The notes under the pieces: generated by a model
What the model saw: the letters and a program-made list of their open reading frames with translations, nothing else
Databases searched by the model: none
Told to the model about the DNA's origin: nothing
Part shown: one piece after another, positions 1 to 8,769 of the stretch
Numbering within the stretch: position 1 is the stretch's first letter
Layout: each line of letters opens with the position of its first letter
From: Candidatus Peregrinibacteria bacterium
GTDB taxonomy: Bacteria > Patescibacteriota > Gracilibacteria > UBA1369 > 2-02-FULL-48-14
NCBI GenBank assembly: GCA_018658105.1
Contig: JABHVW010000014.1
Span: 1-64,000, forward strand
Direction: 5' to 3'
Length of the DNA: 64,000 bases
Position numbers and translations under genes: made by a program

Positions 1-519
1 ATTCTTGAAGAGTGGGGTGTTGATCCTGTTCGATACTTTTTGCTGAGGGAAATTCCAACTGGTGATGATGGTGATTTTTCTAAAGAGCGTTTTGCTGTTG
101 TTTATAAAGATGAGCTTCAAAATACGATTGGAAATTTAGTGAGACGAGTTGTTGCTATGACGATTAAGTATTTTGATGGAGTGACTCCAGAAGGAAATGA
201 TGACTTAAAGCAGCCAATTGCCGATGCTTGGAGTGGATATGAATCTAGCTTTGAAGATTTCAACATTAAGAAAGCGATAGAACATTGTTTAGATTTGGCT
301 CGAGTTGGGAATTCTTATGTTGATGATAATAAGCCTTGGGAGCTTGCAAAAACAGATATGGAGGCTTTAAAGCCTGTGTTAGCAAATCTGATCGCACTTT
401 GTACAAATGTTGGCTACATGCTTCAGGCAATAATTCCTGAGAGTGCAGAAAAAATACTCGAGCAAGTTACAGGTGAAACTGTGACATTGGGTGAGCAATT
501 ATTCCCTCATAAGGAGTAA
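1..519 (+). CDS. metG: methionyl-tRNA synthetase, C-terminal part (5' truncated by window edge)
   Basis: Frame is open from base 1 (ILEEWGVDPVRYFLLREIPTGDDGDFSKERF...), matching the class I MetRS C-terminal region and anticodon-binding helices. Confidence 0.87.
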   Translation: MLEEWGVDPVRYFLLREIPTGDDGDFSKERFAVVYKDELQNTIGNLVRRVVAMTIKYFDGVTPEGNDDLKQPIADAWSGYESSFEDFNIKKAIEHCLDLARVGNSYVDDNKPWELAKTDMEALKPVLANLIALCTNVGYMLQAIIPESAEKILEQVTGETVTLGEQLFPHKE

Positions 520-549
520 GAAGGCGCAAAATGGGCACTAAAGTGCCTG

Positions 550-903
550 TTATTCAAAGACGATAGCTTCGGCTAGGTCTGCAGCATCGATTCCGCTTTC
601 TGTGAGCAGGTCTCCGCAGTTAGTTTCGAGGGCTGTTCTTAGTTCAACTGAAACTTCGTTGAGTTCTTCAGTGTCTGCAATTGAGACTAAATAGTCATCG
701 ATTTTTGCATTGTCTTCGTAGCCGTATTTTTCCATTATTTCAGAAGTTTGTTCACCAATTTTTGTGAAATCTATGTTCTCGTCGAATAGTAGACATGATG
801 TTTCTGCCATTGCCATTGCGGCTCGTTTTGGTTCTGATTGAATTGTGCTGCATGCAGTAAATGCGATACTGCTTAGTAAGAAGATTGCTAGAAAATTTTT
901 CAT
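550..903 (-). CDS. small putative lipoprotein, unknown function
   Basis: 117 aa ORF with signal peptide and lipobox-like FTAC. Confidence 0.55.
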   Translation of the reverse strand: MKNFLAIFLLSSIAFTACSTIQSEPKRAAMAMAETSCLLFDENIDFTKIGEQTSEIMEKYGYEDNAKIDDYLVSIADTEELNEVSVELRTALETNCGDLLTESGIDAADLAEAIVFE

Positions 904-934
904 ATAATATTTAAAATAGTAGGCAGAGTATACG

Positions 935-1354
935 TTATGTTACAGATACATCCAAGCTTAGAACGACCTGTATGATTGCCTGTACAATTGCGTATGAAAA
1001 CAAGATTACAAAGAAACCGACTAATGCCCAAAATATGCCACGTTTACCTTTTTCGATTCGTTCATCTTTGCCAAAGGCGAGTATGTAATTTGAGCCTGCA
1101 ACCATAAGAAATGCTACGGTAACTACACCGGCCCAAATTAGAACTCGGCTAGCAATTCTACCTACAAAAAGTATTAGCGTCTTTGTTGCAGCTGTTTCTG
1201 GATTTGCATCGTCTGGAGCATCTGTAATTACATCGATTCCTGGAATGTTGCCAGGTCTGAGATTGTCATCTAGTTGTACGGCAGCAAATGCTTCGCCGGC
1301 TACTAGCCAGAAAAGTGCAGTTACTATGATTGTGAGAAGGATTTTTTTAATCAT
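935..1354 (-). CDS. small membrane protein, TrbC/VirB2 pilin-like
   Basis: Signal peptide plus two TM segments with a short basic loop (GKDERIEKGKRGIFWALVGFFVILFSYAIV); TAATG overlap with upstream ORF. Confidence 0.65.
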   Translation of the reverse strand: MIKKILLTIIVTALFWLVAGEAFAAVQLDDNLRPGNIPGIDVITDAPDDANPETAATKTLILFVGRIASRVLIWAGVVTVAFLMVAGSNYILAFGKDERIEKGKRGIFWALVGFFVILFSYAIVQAIIQVVLSLDVSVT

Positions 1355-2202
1355 TATTGTACGGTTTCAACGAATACATCATCTGAATCTGAAGTTGGAT
1401 CTTCATTTAGGTTTATTGTAGCAATACCGTAAATTATTGCGTATCCACCAGTTATTAGTGCGAGTGCCACAATCGAGTAAATGACGATATTTTTTGCCTT
1501 TGTGGTCATTTCTTCGTTTCCTCTACCGATGACAAGAAGAACACCGCCATACATCAGGGCTATGAAAACTAAAAATCCAATTAGGTAGAGCACATTAGTT
1601 ACAATGGCAGGAATGATTTCGCTGATGAGATCGCCTGATGGAAGTGAGACATCGTATTTTTCTATATCTTTACCGATGAGTTCAGATTCTTTTGGGAATA
1701 AGATGTTTTGGGCTTCTTCAACATCGACGGCGTGTGCGATTGGCATGAATGCTTCTTCTGAGGGGAGGGCCACTGCGCTGATGATTGCTACAATTGCATA
1801 TGAAAGCATGACAATTAGGAATCCTAAGATAGCGTAACGTAGATTGGTTTTTGCTTTGTTATATTTGTCTTCATTTCCGAATGCGGTGAGCATGGTGAAG
1901 GAAGCGATGATTATTCCAAGAAAAGCAGTGATTCCAAGTAGTCCAATTGCTTGGTTAAGTAGCCTTGGGACGGTGGTGTCGAAAAGGAAATTTCGAGTGT
2001 CTTCTCCTTGGCTCTCTTTTGTCGGTCCTGGCAGATAGCTTGGTTTTGGAATGATTAGTTTCGCTGGGACTTTATCTGCAGCCTCTTCGCCTTCTGCTCC
2101 TTCTTCTGCAACTTCAGCTGGGTGACTGTCTGCAAGTGCAGCAGGCGCAGCAATTAAGAATAGGGAGAAAGCGATTAGAAAACTTGTAAGTAGTTTTTTC
2201 AT
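1354..2202 (-). CDS. membrane protein with two VirB2/TrbC pilin-like two-TM modules
   Basis: Two repeats of TM - basic loop (NEDKYNKAKTNLRYAILGFLIVMLSYAIV; GNEEMTTKAKNIVIYSIVALALITGGYAIIYGI). Confidence 0.65.
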   Translation of the reverse strand: MKKLLTSFLIAFSLFLIAAPAALADSHPAEVAEEGAEGEEAADKVPAKLIIPKPSYLPGPTKESQGEDTRNFLFDTTVPRLLNQAIGLLGITAFLGIIIASFTMLTAFGNEDKYNKAKTNLRYAILGFLIVMLSYAIVAIISAVALPSEEAFMPIAHAVDVEEAQNILFPKESELIGKDIEKYDVSLPSGDLISEIIPAIVTNVLYLIGFLVFIALMYGGVLLVIGRGNEEMTTKAKNIVIYSIVALALITGGYAIIYGIATINLNEDPTSDSDDVFVETVQ

Positions 2203-2203
2203 A

Positions 2204-3124
2204 TTATGAGAAGAAAGTAGGATTGATTGTGTATAGAATGATGCCTGAGAAAAATAATAATATTAGGCCAACAAAGACTTTCATTATGCGGTCCTTCGCG
2301 GCTGTTATGTCGCCACTTACACCTGATACAGATATTTGAATTCCGCTAATGACTAAGGTTACAACAGATATAAGGCCGATTGTTCCTGCAGCCCAAATGT
2401 AAAGTTGTTTTACGTAAACTTTGATTATACCAACACCGGATTTACTTATTATCCATTGGCGTTTTTCGCAGAAGGGGGAAAATTCTTCACACAGATCTTT
2501 AGTAAGTGAATAAGTGGAACGTTTTTCTTTGCAAGATTGATATTCACCATCCTTTGTATTTACTATTAGACAGCAAATGCCTTTGTATACGTCTATGATT
2601 TGATTTCCCTCACCGTCATCTTCAATTGCTGGGCCAATGATTTCACTTATTTCAGTTACTACAGCCCCTGATGCGGTGCAGTCACCCTTTTCAAGGTATT
2701 CAGTTGTATTATTTGCTTCTCCGCATATGCTTTTTCCTTCATCTCTGTTTGCAGCCATTTTATTATCTCTCAATTCTAGTTTGTTCTCTGCTTCATCGGT
2801 TAGACCGCTTTCTTTGTAGGGTGTGAAATTGTTATTATAATCTTCATCAATTTCATCTCGTCTTGCTTCAAGTTCTTCATCCGTTAGTTCCTCTTCTGGA
2901 GGTGCTTCTTCACCTTCAGGTGCTTCTTCCGGAGCATCACCAAATTCAATTTCATCAGTATCTTCATCAGTGGTTATGAGTTCAAGTTTATTCTCAACAT
3001 ATCCAGGACATTTGTTGCTGTCATCCTTCCAAATATTTGGGTCGCTGAAATCGAAGGCGAAGCCAAGTGGTGCGAAAGCTATGCTTAAGTATGCGAAGAG
3101 TGTGAGTAGTGCGAATTTTTTCAT
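2204..3124 (-). CDS. secreted/membrane protein of T4SS-like operon, Cys-rich ectodomain with C-terminal two-TM pilin-like module
   Basis: Signal peptide, many Cys, C-terminal TM-loop-TM (SGDITAAKDRIMKVFVGLILLFFSGIILYTINPTFFS). Confidence 0.6.
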   Translation of the reverse strand: MKKFALLTLFAYLSIAFAPLGFAFDFSDPNIWKDDSNKCPGYVENKLELITTDEDTDEIEFGDAPEEAPEGEEAPPEEELTDEELEARRDEIDEDYNNNFTPYKESGLTDEAENKLELRDNKMAANRDEGKSICGEANNTTEYLEKGDCTASGAVVTEISEIIGPAIEDDGEGNQIIDVYKGICCLIVNTKDGEYQSCKEKRSTYSLTKDLCEEFSPFCEKRQWIISKSGVGIIKVYVKQLYIWAAGTIGLISVVTLVISGIQISVSGVSGDITAAKDRIMKVFVGLILLFFSGIILYTINPTFFS

Positions 3125-3609
3125 TAGTAGAAGAAGGCTAAGACTGCGGTGACAATGAAGTAGGCGAGTAGTGCAACGACTAGGCCAAGTACAGATTGGG
3201 CCATTATGCTTTTTCCTCGGTCAATTTGTGTTTCGTTACCACCTGAAACGATGAATATGAATCCACCGATCATTAGCATTACGAATGCAAATGTTCCTAC
3301 AAGTAAACTGAGAATATTTATTGCTCTTAAGAGTGCGGCACCTACAAGTGAGGTGTTATTTAATTCTGCTTTTTCTTTAAGATCATCTACTAAGTTGCTT
3401 TTGCCTGAGTCACCTTGATCTACGTCTAATATGTCTAATACATCGAAGCTTGATGAGCTTTTCTTCCTGTCTTCTTGAGTGACTTCATCGCCATCTGTTA
3501 CGACTGGTACATCTGGGTCGTCTGCAAAGGATAATGGTGCGTTTAAGAAACTGATGACGCAAAGTAGCAAGGTTGCAATCAATATAATTGGCTTCTTTGT
3601 GAGGCTCAT
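3124..3609 (-). CDS. TrbC/VirB2-like pilin membrane protein
   Basis: Start trimmed to MSLTKKP at 3609 (ATGA overlap with upstream ATPase stop); TM-GNETQIDRGKSIMAQSVLGLVVALLAYFIV. Confidence 0.65.
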   Translation of the reverse strand: MSLTKKPIILIATLLLCVISFLNAPLSFADDPDVPVVTDGDEVTQEDRKKSSSSFDVLDILDVDQGDSGKSNLVDDLKEKAELNNTSLVGAALLRAINILSLLVGTFAFVMLMIGGFIFIVSGGNETQIDRGKSIMAQSVLGLVVALLAYFIVTAVLAFFY

Positions 3610-5699
3610 TTTTTGGGTGTGGCTAGTTGAACGCCCTTTTGCAGAGGGCACTTGCGCTTATTGTAGCGTTTCTCTAGTTTAACTTCAACAAGTTGCTGTC
3701 GCCTGCAGTAGCGCTTTTGGCTGTATGTTTTGAGTTTTTCTGCCGAGGGAGGATGCATTGATTCTTGTATTTTTTCTACCTCAAGCCTGAAAAGTGGCTG
3801 TGCTTCATTGTTTTTCAGGAATTTTGCATATGCTTTGAATGGGGCAATTTCTGTTAAATCTTCTTCAATGAGGCCGAGTGTTGGTGCGAGAATTTTTGCA
3901 TCTGCGTAGCTTGTGCGAAATGCGAGGAGTGAGCCTGCATTGCCGAGTATGGCTGCTTGTACTTCGGGGGAGTGCTGCTCTAGGTATTGATTTGCTAATG
4001 TTAGTGCTAAGCCATATTTTCGTGATTCAGAAAGCATGGAGAGTAAGGTGTTTGTGCTGAAGTTTTGGCATTCATCTATGGTTAGGGCGAGGAATTTTCT
4101 TTTAGATGGTGCTAATTTTGCTCGGCGGAGTAGGCTGGATTGAATCATCGAAATAATTATCATTCCCAGCATGCGGCTTGCGTCTTCGCCAAGTTTGCCT
4201 TTTGAAAGTGAGATGAGAAGTATTTTGTCGTTTTCAATAATATTATCTAAGTTGATTTTGCTTTTGGGCTGGCCAAAGATGTTTCTTAAAATGGGTGATG
4301 TAAGAAGTGGGCCGACTTTATTGAGTATTGGTGCGATGTGTTCTTGGCGGCTGCGTTTATCTTGGTTTAAGAATTCTTCTATCCAGAAACGTTTTAATTC
4401 TAAATCTTTAATTTGGCTGATTATTATTTTGCAATAAATTGGGTTTGTGAGTAGACGTGGCAGATCGAGTAGAGTTGTATTTTTTGCGAGTAAAAGTGTG
4501 AGTATGGAGTTTCGTAAAATGTATTCAAGGCGCGGGCCCCAGCTGCCATTTGCAAGAGTTTTGAACATTTCTATAAGTGCAGATGCTTTAAGGCTGGGGT
4601 TTTCTTCTGGGTGGCATTCGATTGGGTTGAGTGCGAGTGGGAAGTTGGCTTCGCTAGGATCCAGGATAATTATGTCTTTGTGCCTGTTTGCTGATGTGCA
4701 GGCGAGGGCGTCTTCGATTAAGTCGCCGTGGGGATCGAGCAAAATTATCGAGCCTGATTTTTTCAGATCTTGCTTGTATAAGTGTAGTAATGCGCTGGAT
4801 TTGCCCATGCCGGTTTTGCCAAGTAGGTAGAGGTGTCTTTTGCGGTCTTCTTCGAGGATTTCGAGTGGGTTTGCAGGTTGGGGTATGAAATAACTGCTTT
4901 CAATTTGTAGATTTTGAGCACATTCTTTTGGATTGGGAAAAGATGCGAAACTTGCGAGTTCTTCAGCACTGAAAATGATTTTCTGTTGTTTTTTGCTGAA
5001 GGAAAGTTCGCCGAGATAGGGCAGGGTGAAACTTTGTATGAAGTTTTGAAAATTGTGTGAGCTGCTAATTTGCAGGTGGAAAAGTGGACGACTGAGTTTG
5101 TCTAGTGTTGCGCGCCGCGGGTCTTCGCGTTCGTGTTGAGATTCTGTGTGTTCATCGAGGTTTCGGTTTTGTGTGTGCAGTTTTGTTGCGGCGCGCCTCA
5201 GACATGGGCCGATTAATCGACGTAAACTCAGCTTGAACCATGCTTTGCTTTCCCATTGGTCGAAATGACGTTCAGTCTGGAACCATGGTTTTTTAGCTTT
5301 TTTGAGTGCATTCTTGCGGCGTTTTTCTGCAATTGGTATGAAAGTGATTTTTAGAAATGCATTTGGTACTTTGACCATTTCTTTTATTAATATGTTGGTT
5401 GGATAAATACGTTCTTTGTTTACGCGATCTTCAAATTGGCTGTGTCTTTTTATGGGGAGGAGGGGGCCTTTGTTTTGTTTGAGGAAGAAATTTGCTTTTG
5501 TATTATGTGTTTTTGTTTTTTCACATTTGCTGCCAGGGAAAAATTTACTTAAGTCATGACTAGATATTATCTTAATTTTACCTGCATCTTCTTTGAAGAT
5601 TATTTGCATAGCTTTGTGGCTTTTTTGCATTGTAGAAAGCCAATGTTCTAGCATGTGCGGGGAGTATTCTTGAGTTTTGCAAAGTTTGAGTAAGTACAT
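3606..5699 (-). CDS. T4SS coupling/VirD4-TraD-like or HerA-like ATPase
   Basis: Walker A LLGKTGMGKSSALLHLY, ILLDPHGDLIEDAL, Walker B LALTIDECQNF, sensor LANQYLEQ. Confidence 0.85.
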   Translation of the reverse strand: MYLLKLCKTQEYSPHMLEHWLSTMQKSHKAMQIIFKEDAGKIKIISSHDLSKFFPGSKCEKTKTHNTKANFFLKQNKGPLLPIKRHSQFEDRVNKERIYPTNILIKEMVKVPNAFLKITFIPIAEKRRKNALKKAKKPWFQTERHFDQWESKAWFKLSLRRLIGPCLRRAATKLHTQNRNLDEHTESQHEREDPRRATLDKLSRPLFHLQISSSHNFQNFIQSFTLPYLGELSFSKKQQKIIFSAEELASFASFPNPKECAQNLQIESSYFIPQPANPLEILEEDRKRHLYLLGKTGMGKSSALLHLYKQDLKKSGSIILLDPHGDLIEDALACTSANRHKDIIILDPSEANFPLALNPIECHPEENPSLKASALIEMFKTLANGSWGPRLEYILRNSILTLLLAKNTTLLDLPRLLTNPIYCKIIISQIKDLELKRFWIEEFLNQDKRSRQEHIAPILNKVGPLLTSPILRNIFGQPKSKINLDNIIENDKILLISLSKGKLGEDASRMLGMIIISMIQSSLLRRAKLAPSKRKFLALTIDECQNFSTNTLLSMLSESRKYGLALTLANQYLEQHSPEVQAAILGNAGSLLAFRTSYADAKILAPTLGLIEEDLTEIAPFKAYAKFLKNNEAQPLFRLEVEKIQESMHPPSAEKLKTYSQKRYCRRQQLVEVKLEKRYNKRKCPLQKGVQLATPKK

Positions 5700-5839
5700 A
5701 GGAATATATTGATTCTTTTCTGTCGTTTGTCACTTTTTAAATTTTTGGCTATCTGAAAAAACTAGTTTATGGGTATCAACAACGGGTTTTTGTTGTTAGC
5801 ATTGGCGAATTTTGTTATGGTCAAAGACCTCATAAAAAT

Positions 5840-6331
5840 ATGATTACAGCGAATTATCAGAGAGCACGAGAGACCGCAAAGAAGCTGCTAGAACAGTTTA
5901 GTATTCATGAGCCAATTATTAATGTGTTTGAAATTGCTGAGCGAATTGGTCTGAAACTTAGGTATTTTGTTCCTCATGATAATTTAGTTGAGGTGTCTGG
6001 TTTTTTGGATCCGCGCTCTAAAACGATTTTTGTTAATAGTGAAGATGCGCCTCAAAGGCAGATTTTTACTGTTGCGCATGAGTTGGGCCATTATGTTTTG
6101 CAACATCCAGCTGATGCTTATGGTGTTTTATTGCGCTTGGCCACGCCGATCGATAAAGATCCTTTGGAGCAGGAGGCGAATTGTTTTGCCGCAAGCTTGT
6201 TGGTGCCAGAGCATATGCTTAAGGAGATTGTGAAGAAATACCCTTCTTTGATGAAGGATCATAAAGCATTGGCACAATTTTTTGGAGTTTCCCCTGTAGT
6301 TATTAAATATAGATTCAGATGCAAGGATTAA
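5840..6331 (+). CDS. ImmA/IrrE family metallo-endopeptidase
   Basis: HEXXH in VAHELGHYVLQHP; EQEANCFAASLLVPE signature. Confidence 0.9.
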   Translation: MITANYQRARETAKKLLEQFSIHEPIINVFEIAERIGLKLRYFVPHDNLVEVSGFLDPRSKTIFVNSEDAPQRQIFTVAHELGHYVLQHPADAYGVLLRLATPIDKDPLEQEANCFAASLLVPEHMLKEIVKKYPSLMKDHKALAQFFGVSPVVIKYRFRCKD

Positions 6332-6696
6332 ATTTAACAAAAGAGAAGGAGCTGTTTGTAGATATGGCCGAAAGTGGGCCAGAGTCATTGCGAAATCATG
6401 TGGACACTCAGCGAATATTGGATAATTTGAATCATGAAAATCACTTGGCAGATATTGTTTCAAAAGAGCGTGAAAGTATTATACGAATGAGGAGGACTTG
6501 GTCTTCGTGGCTTTTGGTTTCGATAATGTTAATTGTTTTTTTTGATATTTTCTTGATTTTGGCGATTGGATTTTCATGGATGACTTTTCCCGAAGGTTAT
6601 TTTGTGCCGGTTTTTGTAAGTGAAAGTCTGCTTAAGATTTTTGGTCTAGCGGTGATTGTTGTTAAATTTCTTTTCAATGAGAATTCGATTAAATAA
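6319..6696 (+). CDS. small two-TM membrane protein overlapping the ImmA-like gene
   Basis: 125 aa, charged N-terminal half then two TM helices; 13 nt overlap with upstream ORF. Confidence 0.7.
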   Translation: MQGLNLTKEKELFVDMAESGPESLRNHVDTQRILDNLNHENHLADIVSKERESIIRMRRTWSSWLLVSIMLIVFFDIFLILAIGFSWMTFPEGYFVPVFVSESLLKIFGLAVIVVKFLFNENSIK

Positions 6697-7707
6697 TTAA
6701 TCGAAAAACTCTGTTTTAAGGGGTTTGGCGTTTTTGATTAATAGGCGTACTTCTTCGAGTACTTCGTAGGCTTCTTTAAGAGTTTCAATTTTTACCACGC
6801 GGGCTCGGTATTCGCTGGCACCCTCAAAACCTTTGAGGATTCCGGCGAAGTGTTTTCGCATTTCAAGCATTCCTCGGTGCTCACCTTTGCTTTCAACGTT
6901 GAGTTCGCAGTGACGAAAGATTGTTGGCAGTTTGTCTTCGAAACTTTGTGGTGGTGTGTATTTTTCTTTGTTGAACGCTGCGGCGATTTCGCGCATGAGC
7001 CAGGGATTGCCCATGGTTCCACGGCCGACCATTACTCCGTCTAGGTTGCCGATTTTTGCTAGTGCGTCTGCGGCTGATTTAATATCACCGTTTCCGATTA
7101 CAGGTATGTTTACGTGTTTTTTTACTTCATAAATTGGGTCCCAGTCGGCGACGCCTGTATACATTTGTTTTGCGGTGCGGCCGTGAATGCTCAGTAATTG
7201 TGCTCCGGCATTTTCCATGTCTTTGCAGAATTGAATGAACCACTCAAGCTCTAGGCCATTTATTCCGATTCTTGTTTTGACTGAAACTGGAAGGGAGGTT
7301 CCTTTGACTGTTGCTTCAACGAGTTCGGCTGCTAGTTTAGGATTTTTAAGTAGGGCGCTACCGTGATCGCTGGACACGACTTTTTTGGCAGGGCAGCCCA
7401 TGTTTAGGTCGATTGCGTCGACTCCCATAGCTTCTACGATTTTTGCAGCTTCTGTGAAATTCGCAGCGTTTTTCCCGAAAATTTGTGCGACTAGTGGGCG
7501 TTCTTCATCTGGATTGAAATCGAGTTGGCTGAGTGTATTTTTGCTTCCATATTTAATTCCATCTACGCTTGTGAACTCTGTAAAACAGATTGTGCGTGGT
7601 TCGATCCCCTTAATTAACTGGCGGTAGGCCGTGTCTGTGTAGCCAGACATTGGAGCCAGTGCGAGTATGGGACCTTTTGCCGCTTCTTCTTTCCAGGAGA
7701 ATGTCAT
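6697..7707 (-). CDS. dus: tRNA-dihydrouridine synthase
   Basis: LAPMSGYTDTAYR, NMGCPAKKV, SVKTRIG, SIHGRTAKQMYTG, GNGDI motifs. Confidence 0.93.
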   Translation of the reverse strand: MTFSWKEEAAKGPILALAPMSGYTDTAYRQLIKGIEPRTICFTEFTSVDGIKYGSKNTLSQLDFNPDEERPLVAQIFGKNAANFTEAAKIVEAMGVDAIDLNMGCPAKKVVSSDHGSALLKNPKLAAELVEATVKGTSLPVSVKTRIGINGLELEWFIQFCKDMENAGAQLLSIHGRTAKQMYTGVADWDPIYEVKKHVNIPVIGNGDIKSAADALAKIGNLDGVMVGRGTMGNPWLMREIAAAFNKEKYTPPQSFEDKLPTIFRHCELNVESKGEHRGMLEMRKHFAGILKGFEGASEYRARVVKIETLKEAYEVLEEVRLLIKNAKPLKTEFFD

Positions 7708-7823
7708 TTTTCAGATTAAGTGGCGGTATTTTGCCACTAAAGCGAGGTTTAGTAAAGAGTGCTCGTTGCTTGTTTGACGTAAGCTCTTAAATATGTTATT
7801 TCTAGGTCAAATAATATTTATAT

Positions 7824-8450
7824 ATGACAGGTATACGTAAAGCTCCAGATGAAGCTGCTTCTGTGCAGGGTACTATTATTGCTTTGGCTGCTTCTTTAGT
7901 GGAGCGCCTTGAAGATCCAGAAGGATTCCTTGCAGTATTGCGTACTGTAGCAGAAACTGGGACTGGTGTTGATCTAGATGACTTGAGAACGCTAATTGCT
8001 GATCTTGTTCGTTTGCGAACTGTAATTGAGAGCGATGAGGGTTATGTTTCTCCTTATGTTGAGGCGGTTTTAGCAACTCAAAGAGGTAGGCAAATTGAAG
8101 CGGCTAGAGAACGTTTCAGTGATTTTGAGGATTCTATAAGGAGATCTTTTAGTAGATCTTCTCATAGTAGGTACCTTTCTCAATATGAATTTAGTGGCAG
8201 GTATTATCGTGTTCATGATCTTAAAGATGAAGATTACGATCCAAATGCTATATGTACTTTGAACATTAATCTTATAGAAGTAGATGATGGAGTTAATTCT
8301 TATGGTAGAGCTCATACTAAACTTCATCTTAGTTTTGGTCTCGACGGAGTTATTGAGTATAAGTTTGAGGGGGCTGAAATAGATCCAGTTTTTAAGGAGA
8401 AGCTTCTTATTTTAGCTAAAGGTATTAGTTCAAGATTGAATTTGGAATAG
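7824..8450 (+). CDS. hypothetical protein
   Basis: 208 aa ORF with extended promoter-like upstream region; no recognised family. Confidence 0.65.
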   Translation: MTGIRKAPDEAASVQGTIIALAASLVERLEDPEGFLAVLRTVAETGTGVDLDDLRTLIADLVRLRTVIESDEGYVSPYVEAVLATQRGRQIEAARERFSDFEDSIRRSFSRSSHSRYLSQYEFSGRYYRVHDLKDEDYDPNAICTLNINLIEVDDGVNSYGRAHTKLHLSFGLDGVIEYKFEGAEIDPVFKEKLLILAKGISSRLNLE

Positions 8451-8453
8451 GTG

Positions 8454-8480
8454 CTTTGCATTTGCAAAGTGTTTTCCTTT
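8454..8480 (+). terminator. hairpin plus T-run after 7824..8450
   Basis: CTTTGCA-TT-TGCAAAG then TGTTTTCCTTTTT. Confidence 0.6.
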
Positions 8481-8508
8481 TTGGCTCATGGCTGTATATT
8501 ACAGCCGT

Positions 8509-8769
8509 ATGAATGAAATCAAATTATTACTGTTTGTTTCTAAGTCTTCTCTTTATTTTCAAGAGACGATTGATGAATTCCAAAAAGCGGTTGATGCTTT
8601 GGGGAAAGACTTAAAGCTTGAATATAAGCTAGTGGATGTGAATGATGATGCGGAAGAATTTGAGAAATTTAAAGTGCCGGCGATTCCGGCTTTGTATTTT
8701 GGCGAGGCAACTTTAATTGGGCAGATGAAATCTGCTGAAATTGTAGAATTTATTAATGTAAATAAATAA
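8509..8769 (+). CDS. thioredoxin-fold protein lacking CXXC (KaiB/thioredoxin-like)
   Basis: MNEIKLLLFVSKSSLYFQETIDEF...VPAIPALYFGEATLIGQ; start moved to 8509; TAATG coupling to the kinase. Confidence 0.65.
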   Translation: MNEIKLLLFVSKSSLYFQETIDEFQKAVDALGKDLKLEYKLVDVNDDAEEFEKFKVPAIPALYFGEATLIGQMKSAEIVEFINVNK

